DNA of 64,000 nt from Actinopolyspora xinjiangensis (GTDB lineage Bacteria; Actinomycetota; Actinomycetes; Mycobacteriales; Pseudonocardiaceae), in assembly GCF_900104475.1 (NCBI RefSeq), contig NZ_FNJR01000005.1, positions 62,001 to 126,000 on the forward strand, written 5' to 3'. The stretch's first letter is position 1; the number at the start of each line of letters is the position of its first letter. Positions 59,292-64,000 of this stretch are shown here, in pieces. The position numbers were made by a program, and so were the translations under genes. The notes beneath the pieces are model-generated. The model had not been told where the DNA came from. It saw only the letters and a list, made by a program, of their open reading frames with translations, and ran no database searches.

Positions 59292-60260
59292 TCAGCTCGC
59301 GTAGGAACGCAGCTTGTTCGCCCGGTCGCCCTGCCGCAGCTTGGACATGACCTCCCGCTCGATCTGGCGAACTCGTTCCCTGGACAGGCCGAACGCCTTG
59401 CCGATCTGGTCCAGGGTGCGCGGCTGCCCGTCGTCCAGGCCGTAGCGCATCCGGATCACCTGTTGCTCACGACCTTCCAGGGTGTCCAGCACACGGCGGA
59501 GGTCGTCCTGCAGGAAACCGGAGATCACGGCGTTCTCCGCGTCGGCGCTCTCGGAGTCCTCGATGAAGTCCCCGAGCGGAGCGTCCTCCTCCGAACCGAC
59601 CGGCATGTCCAGGCTGACCGGGTCCTTGGAGTGGTCCATGAGGTCGATCACCTTCTCCACCGGCATGTCCGCCTCGGTGGCGATCTCCTCCTCGGTCGCC
59701 TCTCTGCCGAGCTTCTGGTGCAGGTCCCGTTTGATCCGGGCGAGCTTGTTGACCTGCTCGACGAGGTGGACCGGAAGGCGGATGGTGCGGCTCTGGTCGG
59801 CCATGCCGCGTGTGATGGCCTGCCGGATCCACCAGGTGGCGTAGGTGGAGAACTTGTAGCCCTTGGTGTAGTCGAACTTCTCGACCGCACGGATCAGGCC
59901 CAGGTTGCCCTCCTGGATCAGGTCCAACAACGCCATCCCCCGCCCCGTGTAGCGCTTGGCGAGGCTGACCACCAACCGCAGGTTGGCCTCCATCAGGTGG
60001 TTCTTCGCGTCACGGCCGTCGCGTACCACCGCCTTGAGCTCGGCGCGACGCTCCCTGGTCATGTCCTCGGTGTCCAGCAGGTGCTTGGCGAACACACCCG
60101 CTTCGATTCGTTTGGCGAGGTCGACCTCGTCCTGGGCGCTGAGCAGCGCGGTACGCCCGATACCATTGAGGTAGACCCGCACCAGATCGGCCGATGGCCC
60201 CTGGTTGTCGAGGTCGGCCTCGTTGGTGACGTCCGGGGCTGTGGTCTGCGGGACGGTCAT
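59292..60260 (-). CDS. sigB: RNA polymerase sigma factor SigB (group 2 sigma-70)
   Basis: A 322-aa sigma-70 protein without the long region 1.1 of the principal sigma factor. Region 1.2 starts at [12 protein letters not shown]. Region 2 includes [17 protein letters not shown] and [21 protein letters not shown]. Region 3 is EEIATEADM, and region 4 has [19 protein letters not shown]. It is the stationary-phase and stress sigma factor of actinobacteria (Rv2710). ATG at 60260 has GGGAGG 8 nt upstream. The open frame extends 60 codons further without coding character. A 760-nt gene-free leader region lies upstream. Confidence 0.95.
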   Translation of the reverse strand: MTVPQTTAPDVTNEADLDNQGPSADLVRVYLNGIGRTALLSAQDEVDLAKRIEAGVFAKHLLDTEDMTRERRAELKAVVRDGRDAKNHLMEANLRLVVSLAKRYTGRGMALLDLIQEGNLGLIRAVEKFDYTKGYKFSTYATWWIRQAITRGMADQSRTIRLPVHLVEQVNKLARIKRDLHQKLGREATEEEIATEADMPVEKVIDLMDHSKDPVSLDMPVGSEEDAPLGDFIEDSESADAENAVISGFLQDDLRRVLDTLEGREQQVIRMRYGLDDGQPRTLDQIGKAFGLSRERVRQIEREVMSKLRQGDRANKLRSYAS

Positions 60261-61023
60261 AGAGCTACCTCCCTGACGGGCTGGTTGTCGGGTGCCGGTG
60301 CGTCGGCACGCCACCGCGCCGGACGAAGGACGGGTACGCTCGGTGTGGTGGGAACGGTTCGTCCTTCGTCGGTAGTATCGTTGCCCGGTGGTGCCGGCGG
60401 TTGGGTCGGTTCGGTTCTCGGTGTCCGCGCGGTCGGCCATGGCGGGGTCGAACCGGCGGAACAGAACTGCGGCCTTGTGGTTCGGGTACTCGGAAACGGC
60501 TGTCTCGCGGCCTGTCGCATGTCCGTTGTCGCGTGTCGCCGCCCTTCCGGTGCTCCCACACCGCCACCGTGGGGCGGTGGTGCGTGGGCTCGTCCGGTGC
60601 GCCGGTCATGGTGACCGGAGGTCGGGCGTTGTGTTGTGGTTTGGTTACCCGGAAAACGCACACGGCTTCGAAATCGTTCCCGGATCCGTCGAACGGTGGA
60701 CGTCAGCGTCGTCACATTCCCGATGTCCGGTTTTCGGGAACCCGGACGGCCGCCAACCGTCGTGGCGCCCCCGACGACGTTCCAGCGCCGAAGAGTTGGA
60801 ATGGCCCGGCGCGGGCGGAGCGGGCGTGGTGAGGCGGTGTTCCTCGCCCGACCCGGGAACGTTGCGGGATTCCGGCGGAGCCGTCGAGTGCGCACCGCCT
60901 ACCGGGCACGGCAACGCCGTTGGGCGGGCGGCCCACGTCTCGGGGGTGGCCCGAACCTCGCCGGGAGGTCACCGGACTCCGGGGGCGGTCCCGCGGAAAC
61001 GTCGCGAGAGGACCGGGAGCCCG
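60261..61023 (-). other. Long gene-free region upstream of sigB
   Basis: About 760 bases with no supportable gene; an open frame on the plus strand here runs into dtd antisense and lacks a ribosome binding site. The length suggests several promoters or a long leader for sigB. One stress-type promoter candidate is at 60655-60680. Confidence 0.5.
60655..60680 (-). promoter_or_regulatory. Possible SigH/SigR-type promoter of sigB
   Basis: On the minus strand GGAAC (60680-60676) is followed after exactly 18 bp by GTT (60657-60655), the layout of oxidative or heat-stress ECF sigma promoters that drive sigB in mycobacteria. It is nearly 400 nt from the start codon, so the evidence is weak. Confidence 0.3.
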
Positions 61024-61449
61024 TCAGGTCTCCACCAGCAGTGTGAACGGCCCGTCGTTCGTGCTGTCCACCGCCATCTCGGCCCCGAACACCCCCGTGG
61101 CCACGCGGGCGCCGCGCTCGCGCAGGTGCTCGACCACGGTCTCCACCAGTGGTTCGGCGTGCTCGGGGGCCGCCGCCTCGCTCCAGGACGGTCGTCTGCC
61201 CTTGCGGGTGCTCCCGTAGAGCGTGAACTGGCTGATCACCAGCAGTGGGGCGTCGGCGGTGGCGCAGGACCGCTCCTCACGCAGCGCGCGCAGCTCGTGG
61301 AGCTTGCGCGCCATCGTCCTCGCCTGGTCGGGGCTGTCCGAGTGGGTCGCCGCCACCAGCACGAGCAGTCCGGGTTCGGTGATGCTGCCCACGACTTCAC
61401 CGTCCACCCGCACGGCGGCTCTCGTGACCCTGGTCACCACGGCTCTCAT
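61024..61449 (-). CDS. dtd: D-aminoacyl-tRNA deacylase
   Basis: A 141-aa DTD that removes D-amino acids (and glycine from mischarged tRNA-Ala) from tRNA. The two signature motifs SQFTLYG and N-D-GPFT are present and face each other across the dimer. ATG at MRAVVTRV overlaps the methyltransferase stop (ATGA), so translation is coupled. Length is normal. Confidence 0.94.
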   Translation of the reverse strand: MRAVVTRVTRAAVRVDGEVVGSITEPGLLVLVAATHSDSPDQARTMARKLHELRALREERSCATADAPLLVISQFTLYGSTRKGRRPSWSEAAAPEHAEPLVETVVEHLRERGARVATGVFGAEMAVDSTNDGPFTLLVET

Positions 61450-62978
61450 CGTTGCTCCCGCCATTCCGCGGGCAGCAGCATGCCGTGCTGGATCAACTCA
61501 CGAAGCACCGGCTCGGCCGAGCGGGCCAGTTCCACCGGATCGGCCCCATAGCCGGCTGCCAGCAGTTCCAGGAGCTCGTCGGTGGCGAGCGCGCCCTGGC
61601 AGCCCGCGATCAGCTTGGCCCCCGTTTCGTCGACCTCGTGCTGCCATCCGGGGCCGTCGGTGCGGTGCAGCCGGTGCACGAACGTGCTCCAGCCGTCCGA
61701 CTCCGGGGAGCTGACCTGTTCGAGTACCAGACCGGGAGCGGTCACCAGCGGGCTGCCCAGCAGTTCCTCCGAGGTGGGGCGCTGCCGGAGCCACTCGATC
61801 CTGCGCAGCCACTCCTCGGCCTCGGCGCCGAGCGGATCGTCGAAGGCCTGTCGGAGGTCCTCACAGACCACCCGTCCGGGCTGCCCCCCGGAAGTGCGGC
61901 GCAGCGTCACGAAACCGAAGCCGACAGCCGTCACATCGTTGGCCTCGAACCACTCCAGCCACTCCTCGGCCTTGCGCCGACCGGCGTCCGACTTCGGGTC
62001 CATCCCGGCGTCGCGCAGCCACGTGCCGACGTAGAGCTCGGGGTCGGCCACATCGCGTTGCACGAACCAGGCGTCCACGTCGTCGTGCCGCAGCCAGCCG
62101 CTGACCCGTTCCCGCCAGTCCTCGTCCTCCCGGTGCAGCCAGGAGGCCAGCACGTGCCCGGTGCCTTCCTCGTCGAGCAGTTCCGGAACCCTGCCCACCA
62201 CGAGGGCGCTGGCGTCGTCACCGGACATCCCGGAGTCGCGGTAGACGAAGTCGGTCCGGGCTGGGCCGACCACGAACGGCGGGTTGCACACCACTTGGTC
62301 GAAGCGGCGGCCCTCCACGGGGGAGAACCAGTCGCCCCGGAGCCGCTCCACCTCGATCCGGTTCAACCGGAAGGTCGCCTCGGCGAGTGCCAGGGCCCGC
62401 TCGGAGAGGTCCGTGACGGTCACGTGGTCCGCGTGTGTGCTCGCGTGCAGCGCCTGCACCCCGCACCCCGTTCCCAGGTCCAGCAGCGAGCCGACCCTTC
62501 TGGTGGGGGTGGCGCGGACCAGGCTCAGCGAAGCCTGCCCCACGCCGAGGACGTGCTCGCGGGAAACCGGCAGGTGTGGAGGACGCACCTCCGCGTCCAG
62601 GTCGGAGATGATCCACCACGAGTTCCCGGTGGCGGCGTGCGGCCGGATGTCCAACCCGGCACGCACCGACTCGCCGTCCCGCACGAGGATGCCCCCGGCC
62701 AGTGCCTCCTCCAGAGGAAGCGGGCGCAGCGCCCGCTCGGCCGCTTCCGGGGCCACCGGATCCCCGACGAGGAACAGGCGGATGAGCGTGCCGAGCGCCC
62801 CGACCTCGGCGGTGGCTCGGATCGCCGGTTCGGGTTCGCCCCTGCCCAGGGCGGCGTGGGCATGGGGCCCCAACGAGTCGACCACCCCGTCGGCGGTGTA
62901 GTTCGCGGCCAGCAATGCTTCGCGTAGTCGGTCGATGCGGTCGTGCGACAGTTCGGGAATCACGTCCTCGATCCTCAC
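61446..62978 (-). CDS. Class I SAM-dependent methyltransferase with N-terminal extension, HemK/RsmC-like
   Basis: A 510-aa protein. After a helical N-terminal domain of about 150 residues comes a Rossmann methyltransferase domain: SAM motif LLDLGTGCGVQALHAS, acidic loop VTVTDLSERAL and the catalytic VVCNPPFVVG, which marks N-methyltransferases acting on amide or exocyclic amino groups, such as HemK/PrmC and RsmC. The C-terminal 170 residues are a separate helical, Glu/Leu-rich domain found in actinobacterial members. The substrate is unknown; RNA or a translation factor is likely, in line with coupling to dtd. GTG start with GGGAGG upstream. Confidence 0.82.
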   Translation of the reverse strand: MRIEDVIPELSHDRIDRLREALLAANYTADGVVDSLGPHAHAALGRGEPEPAIRATAEVGALGTLIRLFLVGDPVAPEAAERALRPLPLEEALAGGILVRDGESVRAGLDIRPHAATGNSWWIISDLDAEVRPPHLPVSREHVLGVGQASLSLVRATPTRRVGSLLDLGTGCGVQALHASTHADHVTVTDLSERALALAEATFRLNRIEVERLRGDWFSPVEGRRFDQVVCNPPFVVGPARTDFVYRDSGMSGDDASALVVGRVPELLDEEGTGHVLASWLHREDEDWRERVSGWLRHDDVDAWFVQRDVADPELYVGTWLRDAGMDPKSDAGRRKAEEWLEWFEANDVTAVGFGFVTLRRTSGGQPGRVVCEDLRQAFDDPLGAEAEEWLRRIEWLRQRPTSEELLGSPLVTAPGLVLEQVSSPESDGWSTFVHRLHRTDGPGWQHEVDETGAKLIAGCQGALATDELLELLAAGYGADPVELARSAEPVLRELIQHGMLLPAEWREQR

Positions 62979-63136
62979 ACGGCTTTGTCCTCCCGGTTCG
63001 GCGCGCCCCTGACCGTCGCGACGACGTCGTCGGAGAGGTGGGTTCCGCCGCTCTCGCTTTTTCCGGGGCCGATTCCCCGTGGGGGCCTGCGTCGCGGTGC
63101 GGGTGAGTGGGACGATGCGAGTGTGGAGGTGGTGTC

Positions 63137-63463
63137 GTGAGTGGCTTCCAGCGTAGTGACGACACCCCGGTGCTGATCACCGAGGCGGAGCCGTCGTACG
63201 ACGATCAGCAGGCGGCGAGGCGCAAGAAGTACGCCCTGATGATGTCCTTGCGCATCCCGTGCCTGGTGCTGGCCGTCCTGGTCTATCCGATCTGGTGGCT
63301 TTCCCTGCTCATCATCGCCGTCTCCATTCCGTTGCCCTGGATAGCGGTGCTGGTCGCCAACGATCGGCCGCCGCGCAAGAGTGAGCACGTCAACCGGTTT
63401 CACCGGAGCTCCCGGCAGCGGGAGGTGGAGACCTCGGAGCACCGGATCATCGACGGCCGGTGA
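63137..63463 (+). CDS. DUF3099 membrane protein
   Basis: A 108-aa protein of the DUF3099 family. The N-terminal PVLITEAEPSYDDQQAARRKKYA is the family signature. Two membrane helices follow at about residues 35-52 and 57-76, separated by a short turn, then a basic C-terminal tail. Function is unknown. The start is GTG at 63137, with GGAGGT 6 nt upstream. A repeat-like motif lies just after the gene. Confidence 0.85.
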   Translation: MSGFQRSDDTPVLITEAEPSYDDQQAARRKKYALMMSLRIPCLVLAVLVYPIWWLSLLIIAVSIPLPWIAVLVANDRPPRKSEHVNRFHRSSRQREVETSEHRIIDGR

Positions 63464-63484
63464 CCGCGGCGCTCAGCCGCGGGT

Positions 63485-63506
63485 GATTTCGCGGGAGTGC
63501 CGCCAC
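63485..63506 (+). repeat. Third locus of the TTTCGCGRGAG intergenic motif
   Basis: GATTTCGCGGGAGTGCCGCC here aligns with the copy at 24440-24463, with a two-base gap and few changes. It is 22 nt after the DUF3099 stop. Confidence 0.45.
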
Positions 63507-63547
63507 CGATCCCGTCGGCGGTCCTTCGCGTGGGGCATCATGGTGTT

Positions 63548-63799
63548 ATGAGTACGACTACCCTTCCCGAGACCGACACCCGGCCGGAGAACACTGAGCA
63601 GACCAGTGACGACCGGCCCGAGGTATTCCACTACGTCCAGAAGGACAAGATCGCCGAGAGCGCCGTGATGGGCAGTCACGTGGTGGCGCTGTGCGGTGCC
63701 GTCTTCCCGGTGACCAAGTCGGCCAAGCCCGGCTCCCCGGTGTGCCCGGAGTGCAAGGAGATCTTCGAGGGGCTTCCGCCCGGCGGCGACGACGAGTAG
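63548..63799 (+). CDS. DUF3039 family protein
   Basis: An 83-aa protein of the DUF3039 family. The central FHYVQKDKIAESAVMGSHVVALCG and the C-terminal SPVCPECKEIF are diagnostic. Three or four cysteines (ALCG, PVCPEC) probably bind zinc. The first 25 residues are Thr/Glu-rich and disordered. No function is established. ATG at 63548; CATCAT lies 6 nt upstream, so the mRNA may be leaderless. The 200 bases after it to the window end show no gene. Confidence 0.85.
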   Translation: MSTTTLPETDTRPENTEQTSDDRPEVFHYVQKDKIAESAVMGSHVVALCGAVFPVTKSAKPGSPVCPECKEIFEGLPPGGDDE

Positions 63800-64000
63800 G
63801 ACCACTCGCGGGCTGTCCCGCTTCGGAGTCCGTGCGGGGGCTCGTTCGCGTGGCCGGTCACCCCCGCGTGATCGGAACCTCGGGGCCTGGTGGCCCGTGT
63901 CGAGTGGGATCCGACGCGTCCGGCGGCCCTCGACACGTCCACCTCTATCCCGGGGGTCCGCGCGGGATGGGTGTACCCGGGGACACCGGGCGGGGCGCCG

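Noticed and set aside
60388-61551. Open frame of 387 aa on the plus strand upstream of sigB
   Set aside because: It runs antisense through dtd, is Arg/Pro/Ser-rich and has no ribosome binding site.

Overview
The window is 64 kb of very GC-rich DNA with high third-position GC, frequent GTG and TTG starts and dense gene packing. Gene content and order point to an actinomycete of the Pseudonocardiales/Corynebacteriales kind. Two blocks match the order I recall from Mycobacterium tuberculosis: Rv2184c-Rv2170 (ArsA-like ATPase, CPLC protein, PlsC, exoribonuclease, AroG, PknL, Rv2175c, IdsA, LppM, GNAT) at about 1-14.3 kb, and Rv2738c-Rv2710 (DUF3046, RecA, RecX, MiaB, Rv2732c-like, DUF349, MiaA, DapF, HflX, LexA, NrdR, IdeR, SigB) at about 19-60 kb. 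RecA has no intein, so this is not M. tuberculosis itself. No species is claimed.

Layout. 1-14.3 kb: lipid, RNA and aromatic metabolism, a phosphofructokinase with PPi-type signature residues, the PASTA kinase PknL divergent from its Rv2175c-type partner, a prenyl synthase, LppM, a DUF885 protein and an acetyltransferase. 14.4-22.3 kb: giant helicase Lhr, an unlisted 39-aa membrane peptide, DUF3046, DUF4383, and SOS-controlled recA with recX. 22.4-31.3 kb: HAD phosphatase, an iron-box-controlled siderophore-binding lipoprotein, Entner-Doudoroff edd-eda, a binding-protein relative that lacks its second lobe, and a complete gluABCD operon. 31.8-40.4 kb: tRNA modification (miaB, miaA), DUF349, dapF, and hflX overlapping a secreted protein gene. 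40.7-46 kb: lexA, an apparently frameshifted divergent SOS gene, nrdR-nrdJ. 46-64 kb: secreted S15 peptidase, DUF4192, ideR-galK-galE, rhodanese, acuC next to a GNAT/acyl-CoA-synthetase fusion (protein deacetylase and acetyltransferase), lipoprotein, tyrosine phosphatase, sigB, a methyltransferase-dtd pair, DUF3099 and DUF3039.

The genes are mostly housekeeping, but regulation is well visible. Two LexA boxes flank the lexA divergent region and one precedes recA. An IdeR box overlaps the promoter of the siderophore-binding gene, and ideR itself lies 28 kb away. A stem-loop sits between gluB and gluC. Nine genes have a TANNNT hexamer 6-7 nt before the start codon, the signature of leaderless transcripts. 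No insertion sequence, prophage, CRISPR array, rRNA or tRNA gene was found. The most unusual items are the single-lobe binding protein, the broken LexA-divergent gene beside a perfect SOS box, the acuC-pat pair, the small membrane peptide and a short repeated intergenic motif.
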